Below are positions 33,236 through 46,499 of a stretch of DNA of 50,000 bases, piece by piece (position 1 is the stretch's first letter; each line of letters begins with the position of its first letter). The DNA comes from Nymphaea colorata (lineage: Eukaryota > Streptophyta > Magnoliopsida > Nymphaeales > Nymphaeaceae): positions 5,001-55,000 of the forward strand of contig NW_022204591.1 in assembly GCF_008831285.2 (NCBI RefSeq), in the 5' to 3' direction. The notes under the pieces were generated by a model, which did no database searches, had not been told where the DNA came from, and saw nothing but the letters and a program-made list of their open reading frames with translations. Made by a program: the position numbers and the translations under genes.

Positions 33236-36200
33236 TGTTAGGATCTCACCTCCTAGGCCAGAATAACCCGACCAGTGCGATCCTAAACTTCCCAGGACCT
33301 TCTTGAGGCCTATTCTAAAAACCGAAAAACCTAGGTAATTACACAAATGATCTACCCGGCCGGACAGGACCCCGGCGCAAAACCCGATAGGTAAGGAGAT
33401 ACACGTGTAGGTTACCCGAATCCCAAAAATTCCTAACTAAGTCTGCCTACTACAAAAACAATAACAGGGTCGTGAGGCCTTTACAATTCGCGAGCGATAC
33501 AAGAGAACACTCGATCTCACTCACAAACCACGCAAACCACACTAACGTGCAAACCACACCCAACAGAAAGAAATAGGTGGTCTGGCTCCTTGTGGTCGTG
33601 TCTCGGGCACAGTGCCCTCGAGGTACCTCACGGGGGAGCTAGGCCGAAGCCAAGGCTAAAACAGAAATGCTGAAAATAAACTAATATGCTACCTAAAACT
33701 GAAAGCAAATCCCACCCGGAGCTACAAGGGGGATAGGAGAGGATACCGGCCAAGGATCACCCTTGGCGTAGCCGAATAAGGTCTCGGGGTGATGACCTGC
33801 CCCCGAGCACTGCAGCTCACAGAACAGGAAGACCGGCTGAGGCGTGCCTCCACGTAGCCTGCTGCTCGGACTGACCGCTGCCGGAAGGCGCTGACGGCCG
33901 GTCGCGCACTGGTGGTCGGGTCGACTGCCGAGGTCTGGTCGCTGCTCACTGGCTATGGCCGCTGCCTGTTGCGGCCAAGAGTCCTGCTGCGGCAGTGCTG
34001 GTGTCGGCAGAAGCTGCTGCCGACGATCGCTAAGCCGTGGGATAGGACGCACGCCGAGGACGAGGAAGCTGCTGCGGACTGCTACGGACAACGCTGACGA
34101 TGACGCCTGGAGCGCTCGGTTGCTATCGGAACGAGGCCACCTGCCTGGACGAAGTCGCCTGTCGGGCTGCCGCCGATGTGTTGCTGCTGCGCGCTGAAGA
34201 CGACAGAACCGGGCCGGAAGGACCGCCGGGATTGCCGAGGGGGGCTGCTGTCACAGAGACAGCGCCTACCTGCCTATCTCCGGGATGTGGCTCGGCCGCA
34301 TGCGCCGGTGGATGCCGGCGAGAAGGAAGTGGCCGCTGTAAGGGCCGGCGAGCCGGCTGAACCTAATCCTATCTAAGGCTGGGCTGGCTGGGTTCGGCTG
34401 GGCTCTACTAGGTGGTAGGTCTAGTCAAGCGGGTTCGGGACAGGGTAGGCTTGGTCAAATGGGGTTTAGGTTCAGTCAAGGGTTGACCTAGCTAATAGGT
34501 TGGTCCCGTAGGGGTGGCTAAGGTCGAGCCTAAGCTCACGGTGTTGGTCAGCGATGACCTAATGCGGAGGGTTTAACTAACTAGGTGGTTGACTAAATGG
34601 ACCGAGTCAATGGGTCCGGGTCAAGTAGGTCAAGGGTCACTCGAGGTAGGCTCGAGTCGCTAAGGGAGGTTACCAACAAAGTGGGCTCGGTGGAATAGTT
34701 GACCTAGTTTGACTAAGGCTAAAGGTCAATGCCGATCTAGGTTGGCTCGGTAGAGGTTTAGCCTAGGTGCGGGTTCGGTGCGGGAGGTTGCCTAGTGGGT
34801 TCGGTTGACTGGGTTGGTCTTACCCAGGGATTGCACCGATGCTTGCCACCTGGCAAGATGAACGGACACGACAGAAAGAGCTAGAATAATACTAGCTATT
34901 AGGAATAGAGTTCGGATTCTCGCCTAAGTGTTAGGGAGAAGCTCGACAAAGGAGGGAGAGGAGATTGGGGCGAAGGGCCAGGTGGCGCTCTCGAGTGAGC
35001 TCGAGTGAGGCCAAGGCTGAGATGGGGACACGTGGATCAGATCTACGGTGGAGAGGAGGTGCGGATCAGGTCAAGAGGAAAAGAAGGAAACGGTAGAGGA
35101 AGAATAGGCAAGGTGGCGCGAGGTGGCAAGGCTTCCAAAAACGATGGAGGCTAGATCCGAGAAAAGAGGCAAGGGGACCTCGCAGGGTCTGGCTGGAGGA
35201 CAAGTGGCGAGGCGCGGGACCAAAGGGGGTAGCTGGCAGGTGAGGTGGCGAGTGAGGTGGCAGAGGACTGGCTCGGATTGCAACACGTGTCAAGATGAAC
35301 GCGTGAAGATCCTTGCGATCTAGGGTTGACGCGATGAAGGTGGCGAGGAGCTGGAAGGGAGCGGCGACAGCGGTATTGATTCCAGATTTGGTGGAGCAGC
35401 TGATTGCGAGCTGATCCTGGATAGGGACAGGTGGCAGCAGCTGGGGAGAGGACTCAGGTGGACGGCTGGATGGTGGACAGGTGTCACAGTGAACGGCTGA
35501 GATGAAACGGAGGTGGACTTACCGGATTCGGATGATTGGCCTCGTCGGGATCTTCCAATTCACGCCGGCGGCCAGAACTTGATCCGAAAGTCCCTTGACC
35601 GATATACCCCTTTCAGATTTTAATTAAAACACTAGGGAAGAAGGGCAATTCGGTCCTTAGCGCCGGAATCAATGGCGACCATCGGAATTAGCAGCGATGG
35701 CCGGATTCAAGCGTTTTTCCGGCGAGATTCAATCTCGAGATCCAGCCGACAGAATTCGCCCCTTTTTTGATATTTGTAAAGCTCTTTCCTGGGCGATTCA
35801 CGTGGATCACTTCCCTACATCAGATCTTGACCAGAGAGCTATATTTCTTAACTTTGGAGCCTCTGGTCCGACAGATCAAAAGGGAGAAAACAGGCCGATA
35901 GAACTTGAAATTTCTTAGCGATTTGCCTTTCTAATCCGGCCAACTTCCTACGAGGGATCAAACTACTGATTCCAATCCCGCGGCGCGATCTACAACTTCT
36001 GATTAGAACAGAACACGCCTCAATCCTGATTCCCCTCTTCGGGTATGCCGAGGGAGGAACCGAGTGAAGACGCCCTGCGTTCTAAGGCAGAATGCAGCAA
36101 TCGGGCAGCGAGAGAGAGATCGGAATTCGTCTCCTCTTCGGTGTCGAATTGAAGCCGGCGGTGGATCCGTCGCCTTCAATCTTCCCTATGCTGGAATCGG

Positions 36201-37152
36201 CCTCACAGTACCCTCGTGATCAGGGCAATGGCATCGATTCCAGAACTTTGAAAAAGCTCGAAAGGGGGTACTTACGTGACAAGGGAGGGATCGCCACCGG
36301 TGGTGGAGATCCGCCGATGCCTTCTTCCTTATGCCTATGTCTCAGACGGCGGCTCTTTAAGGATTTCTGGATTCGGAAGCGTCGTGGAGGTAGAGGACGT
36401 GAGGGGGGAGAAGACGCCTGGTTCTCGGGTTGAACAAGGTGGGAGACGAGAGGGGAGAAGCCTCGTGCGAGGAGAGAGAGGGTGCCACACCAAATGCCAA
36501 TCTCTGGATTAATTTTCGATTCATTGTACATTGAGTTTACAGAATATATACTCAACATAATGCGAGCCCTAATTACATGTTAACCTAGCTCGCTAACTTA
36601 GTCTAATACCAAAATTGCGCAAGGCACAACCCGCCTTGCTAGGTCTCTACTTCAAAACTCGACGTTGACGTGAAATAGAAGACGCAACATAAACCGGGCC
36701 TAGCGCCCAACTCGAAAATCAAAAGCTAAAGTCCGTAAGCCTTGTGGACTTAGGGCGGGGACCTCGTGTGGGTTACCGCCCACACTTCGGAATAGCGAGC
36801 ACGGGTCAAGTCCGATTGACTCAGACCTGAACCTAAGCCTCTCGGCTTTAGATAGGCTCAAGCGTTCGGGGAAATTGGACTCACGCTCGGATTATCCTGA
36901 TCAAGCTCGGTGAGCCTCGCAATAGGTTCTAGAACGCCTTGAGTTCCACCTGGTTTGAGCACTCTTTCGGACCTAGTTGCTCCTCCCACGCCGCCCGCTG
37001 CAACTGTCTCGAGTGCTGACTTAGCCTCGCTTGGACCGTCTTCAAGTTGACTTAACGATTGCGCCCACAAGTCCGAGGCTTTTTTCCTTGGCCGACTGGT
37101 TCCGGCCTGAACACGCCGAGCTGGGTCCGGACCTACATGTTGGTCCGTAACA
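33236..37152 (-). repeat. Element F 3' LTR, 3917 bp
   Basis: It is bounded by TGTTAGGATC and CCGTAACA. It differs from F's 5' LTR at many sites in the U3-R part (about 36350-36740) and few elsewhere. Hairpin 1 has one broken pair here (CCGTAAG for CCCTAAG at about 36733). Confidence 0.96.
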
Positions 37153-40100
37153 GATTCCGCCTCCCTAGAATGCGCTTGTCCTCGAGCGCTGGAGGAGGGA
37201 AAGCGATGAGCCACTGACCCAAACTCTTCCCAAGAGGTTCCTCTGTCAGGCCCCTCCCATTCCACTAATACCTCATGCCGTGTTCTCCCTTGTCTCTGAA
37301 CATATCTATGTTTAAGTATACGATAGGGAGTGGGCAAGTTGTCTCATTCCGGTATTTGCTCGATCACTGTAGGAACATCACCATGATGAGGCTTGAGCCT
37401 GGTGATATGGAAAACTGGGTGTACCATTGCTTCTCGTGGAAGTCCCAGTCGATAAGCCGCCTTTCCTACCTTTTGTAATACCGAAAACAGTCCATAATAC
37501 CTCGGTAGTAGCTTAGAATAGGGTTGGCCCATTAACGATCGTTGCTTGAGGGGCAACCTCTTTAACCACACGTAATCACCCACTTCGAATTCTCGATCTT
37601 TTCGCCCTTTGTTGTAGACCTGTCTCATCCTGTTCTGGGCTTTGGCAATGTTTTGCTTGAGGGAGTCAAGTACTTCCTCACGGGTGCGTAGCTCGCAGTC
37701 TACATTGTCGTCGCCTGCTGTACCTCCTTCATATCGAGGGATACTTGGAGGTGGGGTCCCATACACACCTTCAAAAGGCGTCATCCCTGTTGACGAATGT
37801 AAACTGGTGTTATAAGACCACTCTGCCCAAGGTAAGAATTTTACCCAAGTCTCTGGTCTTTCTCCTGCAAAACACCTCAAATAGGTCTCTAAGGATCGAT
37901 TTACGATTTCGCTCTGCCCGTCTGTCTGTGGGTGATGGGCTGTGCTAAAATTTAGCGTTGTACCCATAAGTTTCATATACTCCTGCCAGAATTCGCTAAG
38001 GAAAATAGAATCTCTGTCACAAACGACTGATTTTGGCATCCCGTAGAGCTTTCCGACGTATTCCTGGTACACGCTGGCCACCACTGGCCCTTGATACGAC
38101 CTAGGCAAGGGAGCGAAGTGGCTGTACTTGGTCAGACGGTCCACTACCACTAGCACAGCTTCCTTGCCTTCAGAACGGGGCATGGCATCAATAAAATCCA
38201 TGGTCACATCGGTCCATGGTTTGGCTGGTATGGGGAGGGGAACCAAGTGCCTTGGAGGTCTAATGGCCTCGTATTTTTCCCTCTGGCATACCAGGCAACT
38301 CCGGATGTACCTTTGTACCACTGCCTTCATGCCACGCCACCAAAATTGGGCTTTAATTCTGCTTAGGGTTTTAGAAACCCCCTCATGACCCGCGGCAGGG
38401 GTGTCATGGAAATGACGCAGGAGTTCCTGCTTAAGCCCAGACTCTGGAGGAACCACTGCTCGGTTCTTCCTATATAATAGATTCCCTCTGACTGTATAGA
38501 AGGGAATGGGTCCTGGATGTTGTTCTGTTGATGCCCGGATTAGCCTCATGGACTGATTTGCTTGCTGTTCCCGGGCTAACCTATCCCAAACATCAGTTTC
38601 CACTACCGAAAGAGTCATGAACTGCTCAGTCAATCGAGAGAGAGAATCGGCCGCTGTATTTTCCGGACCCTTTTTGTACTCTATTTCAAAATCGTATCCC
38701 AGCAGCTTTGCCAGCCAACGTTGTTGGGTAGGCGTGGATACTCTCTGCTTTAACATGTACTTCAGAGAATTTTGGTCTGTCTTGACTGTGAACCTGCGCC
38801 CTATAAGGTAGGGCCGCCACTTCTCAACTGCCAACACTATTGCTAGTAGTTCTTTCTCATAAGTAGAGAGAGGCTTCGCTCTACTTGTGAGCGCCTTAGA
38901 CATATATGCGATAGGGTGGCCTCCTTGGCTGAGAACGGCCCCAATTCCAACCTCACATGCGTCCGTCTCTATTGTGAACTGCTGGTTGAAATCCGGTAGT
39001 GTCAGAACTGGCGCAGACATAAGGGCAAGTTTTAACTTTTCAAAGGCTGCCCTAGCCTTATCCGACCACTGAAAGGCTCCTTTCTTGAGCATCTGGGTCA
39101 AAGGCTGTGCGATCAAACCGTATCCTTGTATGAAACGCCTATAGTACCCAGTCAAACCGAGGAATCCGCGGAGTCCTTTCAAGTCCTTAGGCAGTGGCCA
39201 TTTCTGCATGGCTTCTAATTTTTCGGGGTCTGCCCGAACCCCTTGTTGGCACACTATGTGCCCTAGATAACCAATAGAAGGTTGTCCAAAGCTGCATTTG
39301 GACATCTTGGCGTATAATTGGTTATCTCTCAATACCTGAAGAGCAACTGCGAGATGCTTCTGATGTGATTCTTCAAACTGACTGTAAATCAAGATGTCAT
39401 CAAAGAAAACTAAGATGAAATCGCGGAGGTACTGTCTGAAGACGTCGTTCATGCACCTCTGAAATGTTGCTGGTGCGTTTGTCAGACCAAATGGCATGAC
39501 GAGGAACTCGTAGTGCCCGTCATGCGTCCTGAATGCGGTCTTGGGGACGTCGTCCTTGTACATACGAATTTGATGATAGCCGGCTCGTAAGTCGATCTTG
39601 GAGAAAATAGTTGCTCCGGCTAGTTCATCCAATAACTCGTCAATTACCGGTATGGGATGTCTATCCTTCACGGTGGCTTCATTCAAGGCGCGATAATCTA
39701 CACAAAAGCGCCAGGTGTTGTCTTTCTTCTTCACAAGTAGGACCGGTGAAGAGAAAGGGCTGCTACTTGGTTGCACAATGCCACTTTCCAACATTTCTTT
39801 AACCAGACGCTCGATTTCAGCCTTCTGGTTATATCCATACCGATAGGGGCGCACATTAACCGGTTCTGCCCCTTGAGTCATTATGATCCTATGGTCATAG
39901 GATCTCTGTGGTGGAAGCCCCTTAGGCTCCTCAAAGACGTCCTCGTATTGATCAAGCACCAACTGTATTCGTTCTGGCACTATCTCTTTCTGCTCTTCTT
40001 TTTCTGGCACATCAGTAGCGAGTGCCATTACCCAACACGCAGGCTGCTCGGCTTCAATTGCCCGCAGTGCAGCCTTGGGACGAGTTGTACTGGTTAAGCC

Positions 40101-42032
40101 CTGTAGCGTCATGGGCTCTTCGTCGCCGTCGGGAGTGAAGGTCATGCTGAAGTTCTTCACATCCCAAGATATGATGCCAAGCGTGAAAAACCATGGCATC
40201 CCGAGAATAAGGTCTACTCCATCTAGAGGAATGACTAAGAAGTCGATCTTGAATGGTTTTCTCTTGATCACAACTTCTATGCCTTTCCCTTCGTTATGGC
40301 ACTTTAATCTCATGCCCCCTCCTACGATTATAGTTTGGGGGTGGCTTGATTTAAGGGAGACGTTGCATCTACGTGCCGCTTCCTTTGTTAGGAAGTTCTT
40401 GGTTGCTCCATTATCAAGCAATATTAAGACCTTGTGTCCGTTTATCCTCCCAAATACCCTGAATGAGTTGGGTTTGTTGGGATCTTGCATTGAATGCAGA
40501 GACTCTGCCTCGGTTGGCTTTTCTTCTTTGGCGGGAGTCTCATCAATCCGGACTTCTTTCTTTTTCTCGGCTTGTTTTGCTCGCCTCTTGGTAACTACTT
40601 CCTCATCTGACGAGGACGAGCTGGTCTCATACGGCGTTGTAGACGAATCGCTACACGAACTGGACTCGTCATCGCTCACCACCTGTACTGTGTAATAAGT
40701 TGGGCACTGATGGTTCTTGTCCCATTTTCCCTCACATCTGTAGCACAGGCCTTTGCGCCTGAACTCTTCAATCTGTTTCGGCGTGAGGTAACGCGTTGGT
40801 GGTTTTCGGCCTTGCCCCTGGTTTGGGCCTTGTGGTGGCCGATAATCACTCCCTCTTCGGAAGGGAGTTGGTTCCTTCCCTTTAAATCGAGAACCAGAGG
40901 AGTAGGAAGGTCTCCTCCTCTGCTTGTCCATCTTGTGAGCCTTCTTCTCGGCTCTCTTCTCCTCTATTTGCTCCTCATAGAGACGGGCCATGGCAAAACA
41001 TTCTTCTAGCCTGTTGAAGCGGTGAATTTTCAATTCTCTTTTCACTTCGCTTTTAAGGCCGCCCTTAAACGCTCCGATGAGGGCCTTCTCTGGCCACTGG
41101 ACCATGCTAGCCAACCTCTCAAATTGACGTTGGTAGGCTGCCACGGTTGTGGATTGGACCAGATTTTTAAGGTCCTCATCATAATCGATGAATGTTGAAT
41201 CTCCGAACTATAATTGGAGACTCGCTTTGTACTTCTCCCAAGTTGGATCTGTCGTTTTGTGATCGAACCACAAATAATGGGTTGTGGCCTCACCTGTCAT
41301 GTTTGCAGTGGTAATTTCAATCCACTCGTCTTGGGGTACACGATGGCACAAGAAGTACCTCTCGGCCATGAATAGCCACTCCCGTAAGTGCTCCCCATTG
41401 AATTTGGGAAACTCATAACGAACTGTGGGAGTTCGCCTCTCATCTTGAAGCTGACGTTGTGCTCTTCTAGGACGTAGAGGAGATTCGTCCTGTTCCCCTT
41501 CTGAATCGTAGTAGGTGCGATTCATTCTGCTGCTAGCGAATCTTTGCACTCTTGGCGTTCTATAATATTCGCTAGTGGGCTCAATGGGCTGTCGCTCTGG
41601 CGGGGGACCCATGTGTAAAAGTCTGCCCCCTTCTGTACTTGTTCCGATGTGGGAGAGATTGTTCGGGTCTATCTCAGTATCGGTGGGGTAGGTAGGAGCA
41701 CCTAACACACCTTTGCCTTTGTTCGGACCCTGAGTGGTCCTTTCCCCTCCTGGGTTTTGGTTGGCAGCTAACTGCTTCGAAAGACCTCGAATCTCGTCCA
41801 TTTCGTTTTGCCGCTCTCGGTTTTGTCTTTCCATTTCACGTTTGCGGGCTTGATCGGATTTGCTCATATCATTTCTCATTTGCAACAGCTCTTTTTCAAT
41901 GTTTAGTATCCTGCCCATTGCATAGTTGGGAACTGGTCCCGCTTGTGTGCTTGGAGCTTCCTCGGGTTGGTCATTGAGGGGCTCCTCAAGGACAGGCTCA
42001 TCGGGATTAAACTGTTTCTTTGACTTGCCCAT
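36858..42032 (-). pseudogene. gag-pol: Element F gag-pol polyprotein, two internal stops
   Basis: The frame is 1,725 codons, the same length as in D, from MGKSKK (42032) to a TGA at 36858-36860 inside the LTR. All domains are present in the order Gag with zinc knuckle, protease, RT with FFDD, RNase H, integrase with HHCC and DDE, GPF module, chromodomain, LTR-encoded tail. A TAG at 41208-41210 in Gag stands where A and D have Gln (CAG), and a TGA at 37344-37346 just before the chromodomain stands where A has Arg (CGA). Between them the frame is open for more than 1,280 codons, with protease, RT, RNase H and integrase core all uninterrupted. Both changes are C-to-T on the coding strand, at a CHG and a CG site. 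As sequenced only a truncated Gag could be made from the normal start. Confidence 0.95.
37153..37166 (-). other. Polypurine tract of element F, interrupted
   Basis: The minus strand reads AGGGAGGCGGAATC; one G is replaced by C compared with A and C, changing REGES to REAES in the overlapping frame. A pyrimidine inside the tract could weaken plus-strand priming. Confidence 0.9.
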
Positions 42033-42571
42033 AGTTGTTTAGGGCCGGGTATAGTCAAAGAACTACCGAAGACAAAAAAAATCCTAGCTAAAATTCCAAA
42101 ACTGACACGCTGCCGACTGACTCTGCCCTACTGCCCTACGCTGCCGCTGCCTTGGCTGCCGGTAGCGCGTTTAGAGGCAAGGGAGACGGGTTGGCCCGCC
42201 TAGTGCCGCGCTTCGCCTAAGCGCCTCGGCACTCCCACTTCGCCCACGGCCGAGCTTTTACAAGCCTAAATCACCGCACCCTCCTGGTGCCTTGGTGACG
42301 AACCGGGAGCTCGGCTGCCCTCGGGTGCACGGAATGTACAGCCCTTTACTTGCTAAAGGTGAGCAAGCAAAGCCCTAAACCGTACGAAGACGGAAGTTGC
42401 GGGGACTCCAAAAATCAAAATCTGCTCTAGAAAGCCAGAAATAAACTGACTAGAAAACCAAAAGAAGTCCACTGTCTCGCTGGAAATCTGAAAAGAAGAC
42501 CGTCTGCACTGCCGTTGATGAAGCTTCTTCGTAGGTCCAAGTGCTCAAACCGACGGTGTTCTTCAAGATTC
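42033..42571 (-). other. Element F untranslated leader, 70 bp shorter
   Basis: It matches the A leader except for about 70 bp missing at 42112-42116, between two CTGCC motifs that flank the segment in A (about 5811-5884). The acceptor-like CGGTAG (intron end 42063) next to gag is kept. Confidence 0.8.
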
Positions 42572-42583
42572 GCTCTGATACCA
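42572..42583 (-). other. Primer binding site, tRNA-iMet, element F
   Basis: The minus strand reads TGGTATCAGAGC, 2 nt from the LTR start at 42586. Confidence 0.97.
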
Positions 42584-44863
42584 ATTGTTAGGATCTCACC
42601 TCCTAGGCCAGAATAACCCGACCAGTGCGATCCTAAACTTCCCAGGACCTTCTTGAGGCCTATTCTAAAAACCGAAAAACCTAGGTAATTACACAAATGA
42701 TCTACCCGGCCGGACAGGACCCCGGCGCAAAACCCGATAGGTAAGGAGATACACGTGTAGGTTACCCGAATCCCAAAAATTCCTAACTAAGTCTGCCTAC
42801 TACAAAAACAATAACAGGGTCGTGAGGCCTTTACAATTCGCGAGCGATACAAGAGAACACTCGATCTCACTCACAAACCACGCAAACCACACTAACGTGC
42901 AAACCACACCCAACAGAAAGAAATAGGTGGTCTAGCTCCTTGTGGTCGTGTCTCGGGCACAGTGCCCTCGAGGTACCTCACGGGGGAGCTAGGCCGAAGC
43001 CAAGGCTAAAACAGAAATGCTGAAAATAAACTAATATGCTACCTAAAACTGAAAGCAAATCCCACCCGGAGCTACAAGGGGGATAGGAGAGGATACCGGC
43101 CAAGGATCACCCTTGGCGTAGCCGGATAAGGTCTCGGGGTGATGACCTGCCCCCGAGCACTGCAGCTCACAGAACAGGAAGACCGGCTGAGGCGTGCCTC
43201 CACGTAGCCTGCTGCTCGGACTGACCGCTGCCGGAAGGCGCTGACGGCCGGTCGCGCGCTGGTGGTCGGGTCGACTGCCGAGGTCTGGTCGCTGCTCACT
43301 GGCTATGGCCGCTGCCTGTTGCGGCCAAGAGTCCTGCTGCGGCAGTGCTGGTGTCGGCAGAAGCTGCCGCCGACGCTCGCTAAGCCGTGGGATAGGACGC
43401 ACGCCGAGGACGAGGAAGCTGCCGCGGACTGCTACGGACAACGCTGACGATGATGCCTGGAGCACTCGGTTGCTTTCGGAACGAGGCCGCCTGCCTGGAC
43501 GAAGTCGCCTGTCGGGCTGCCGCCGATGTGTTGCTGCTGCGCGCTGAAGACGACAGAACCGGGCCGGAAGGACCGCCGGGATTGCCGAGGGGGGCTGCTG
43601 TCACAGAGACACCTACCTGCCTATCTCCGGGATGTGGCTCGGCCGCGTGCGCCGGTGGATGCCGGCGAGGAGGAAGTGGCCGCTGTAAGGGCCGGCGAGC
43701 CGGCTGAACCTAATCCTATCTAAGGCTGGGCTGGCTGGGTTCGGCTGGGCTCTACTAGGTGGTAGGTCTAGTCAAGCGGGTTCGGGACAGGGTAGGCTTG
43801 GTCAAATGGGGTTTAGGTTCAGTCAAGGGTTGACCTAGCTAATAGGTTGGTCCCGTAGGGGAGGCTAAGGTCGAGCCTAAGCTCACGGTGTTGGTCAGCG
43901 ATGACCTAATGCGGAGGGTTTAACTAACTAGGTGGTTGACTAAATGGACCGAGTCAATGGGTCCGGGTCAAGTAGGTCAAGGGTCACTCGAGGTAGGCTC
44001 GAGTCGCTAAGGGAGGTTACCAACAAAGTGGGCTCGGTGGAATAGTTGACCTAGTTTGACTAAGGCTAAAGGTCAATGCCGATCTAGGTTGGCTCGGTAG
44101 AGGTTTAGCCTAGGTGCGGGTTCGGTGCGGGAGGTTGCCTAGTGGGTTCGGTTGACTGGGTTGGTCTTACCCAGGGATTGCACCGATGCTTGCCACGTGG
44201 CAAGATGAATGGACACGACAGAAAGAGCTAGAATAATACTAGCTATTAGGAATAGAGTTCGGATTCTCGCCTAAGTGTTAGGGAGAAGCTCGACAAAGGA
44301 GGGAGAGGAGATTGGGGCGAAGGGCCAGGTGGCGCTCTCGAGTGAGCTCGAGTGAGGCCAAGGCTGAGATGGGGACACGTGGATCAGATCTACGGTGGAG
44401 AGGAGGTGCGGATCAGGTCAAGAGGAAAAGAAGGAAACGGTAGAGGAAGAATAGGCAAGGTGGCGCGAGGTGGCAAGGCTTCCAAAAACGATGGAGGCTA
44501 GATCCGAGAAAAGAGGCAAGGGGACCTTGCAGGGTCTGGCTGGAGGACAAGTGGCGAGGCGCGGGACCAAAGGGGGTAGCTGGCAGGTGAGGTGGCGAGT
44601 GAGGTGGCAGAGGACTGGCTCGGATTGCAACACGTGTCAAGATGAACGCGTGAGGATCCTTGCGATCTAGGGTTGACGCGATGAAGGTGGCGAGGAGCTG
44701 GAAGGGAGCGGCGGCTGCGGTATTGATTCCAGATTTGGTGGAGCAGCTGATTGCGAGCTGATCCTGGATAGGGACAGGTGGCAGCAGCTGGGGAGAGGAC
44801 TCAGGTGGACGGCTGGATGGTGGATAGGTGTCACAGTGAACGGCTGAGATGAAACAGAGGTGG

Positions 44864-44869
44864 ACTTAC
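44864..44869 (-). other. Putative 5' splice site (GTAAGT) in element F LTR
   Basis: The sense strand reads CCG then GTAAGTCC. A donor-like site occupies the equivalent place in A (8644), D (31333), C (12810, GTTAGT) and the fourth LTR (48552, GTAAGT). With the acceptor-like site at 42063 it would remove a 5' UTR intron of about 2.8 kb. Confidence 0.35.
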
Positions 44870-45890
44870 CGGATTCGGATGATTGGCCTCGTCGGGATCT
44901 TCCAAATCACGCCGGCGGCCAGAACTTGATCCAAAAGTCCCTTGACCGATATACCCCTTTCAGATTTTAATTAAAACACTAGGGAAGAAGGGCAATTCGG
45001 TCCTTAGCACCGGAATCAATGGCGACCATCGGAATTAGCAGCGATGGCCGGATTCAAGCGTTTTTCCGGCGAGATTCAATCTCGAGATCCAGTCGACAGA
45101 ATTCGCCCCTTTTTTGATATTTGTAAAGCTCTTTCCTGGGCGATTCACGTGGATCACTTCCCTACTTCAGATCTTGACCAGAGAGCTATATTTCTTAACT
45201 TTGGAGCCTCTGGTCCGACAGATCAAAAGGGAGAAAACAGGCCGATAGAACTTGAAATTTCTTAGCGATTTGCCTTTCTAATCCGGCCAACTTCCTACGA
45301 GGGATCAAACTACTGATTCCAATCCCGCGGCGCGATCTACAACTTCTGATTAGAACAGAACATGCCTCAATCCTGATTCCCCTCTTCGGGTATGCCGAGG
45401 GAGGAACCGAGTGAAGACGCCCTGCGTTCTAAGGCAGAATGCAGCAATCGGGCAGCGAGAGAGAGATCGGAATTCGTCTCCTCTTCGGTGTCGAATTGAA
45501 GCCGGTGGTGGATCCGTCGCCTTCAATCTTCCCTATGCTGGAATCGGCCTCACAGTACCCTCGTGATCAGGGCAATGGCACCGATTCCAGAACTTTGAAA
45601 AAGCTCGAAAGGGGGTACTTACGTGACAAGGGAGGGATCGCCGCCGGTGGTGGAGATCCGCCGATGCCTTCTTCCTTATGCCTATGTCTCAGACGGCGGC
45701 TCTTCAAGGATTTCTGGATTCGGAAGCGCCGTGGAGGTAGAGGACGCGAGGGGGGAGAAGACGCCTGGTTCTCGGGTTGAACAAGGTGGGAGACGAGAGG
45801 GGAGAAGCCTCGTGCGAGGAGAGAGAGGGTGCCACACCAAATGCCAATCTCTGGATTAATTTTTCGATCCATTGTACATTGTGTTTACAG

Positions 45891-45898
45891 AATATATA
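45891..45898 (-). promoter_or_regulatory. TATA-like element of element F promoter
   Basis: The minus strand reads TATATATT in the 5' LTR, at the same place as in A and D. Confidence 0.55.
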
Positions 45899-46204
45899 CA
45901 AAATATAATGCGAGCCCTAATTACATGTTAACCTAGCTCGCAACTTAGTCTAATGTCAAAAATGCGCAAGGCACAACCCGCCTTGCTAGGTCTCTACTTC
46001 AAAACTTGACGTTGACATGAAATAGAAGACGCCACATAAACCGGGCCTAGCGCCCAACTCGAAAATCAAAAGCTAAAGTCCCTAAGCCTTGTGGACTTAG
46101 GGCGGGGACCTCGTGTGGGTTACCGCCCACACTTCGGAATAGCGAGCACGGGTCAAGTCCGATTGACTAAGACCTGAACCTAAGCCTCTCGGCTTTAGAT
46201 AGGC

Positions 46205-46497
46205 TCAAGCGTTCGGGGAAATTGGACTCACGCTCGGATTATCCTGATCAAGCTCGGTGAGCCTCGCAATAGGTTCTAGAACGCCTTGAGTTCCACCTGG
46301 TTTGAGCACTCTTTCGGACCTAGTTGCTCCTCCCACGCCGCCCGCTGCAACTGTCTCGAGTGCTGACTTAGCCTCGCTTGGACCGTCTTCAAGTTGACTT
46401 AATGATTGCGCCCACAAGTCCGAGGCTTTTTTCCTTGGCCGACTGGTTCCGGCCTAATCACGCCGAGCTGGGTCCGGACCTACATGTTGGTCCGTAA
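46205..46497 (-). pseudogene. Copy of Pol C-terminal tail in element F 5' LTR
   Basis: This is the LTR-encoded tail of pol repeated in the 5' LTR, open down to the TGA at 46205-46207. It lies upstream of the promoter and is probably silent. Confidence 0.85.
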
Positions 46498-46499
46498 CA

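Larger units (their letters stand above)
33236..46499 (-). mobile_element. Element F: complete Ty3/gypsy chromovirus with TSD
   Basis: This 13,264 bp element has two 3.9 kb LTRs, a primer site, a leader, gag-pol and a polypurine tract, flanked by perfect GAGTC duplications. It is the structural reference for this family in the window. Two nonsense codons, one changed polypurine base and a 70 bp leader deletion suggest it is no longer autonomous. Confidence 0.97.
42586..46499 (-). repeat. Element F 5' LTR, 3914 bp, mosaic
   Basis: It is bounded by TGTTAGGATC and CCGTAACA and followed by the GAGTC duplication. Most of it matches the F 3' LTR, but about 45724-46138 carries variants typical of element D. 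Donor-like sites are at 45622 and 44869, and a W-box cluster spans about 43770-44160. Confidence 0.96.
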
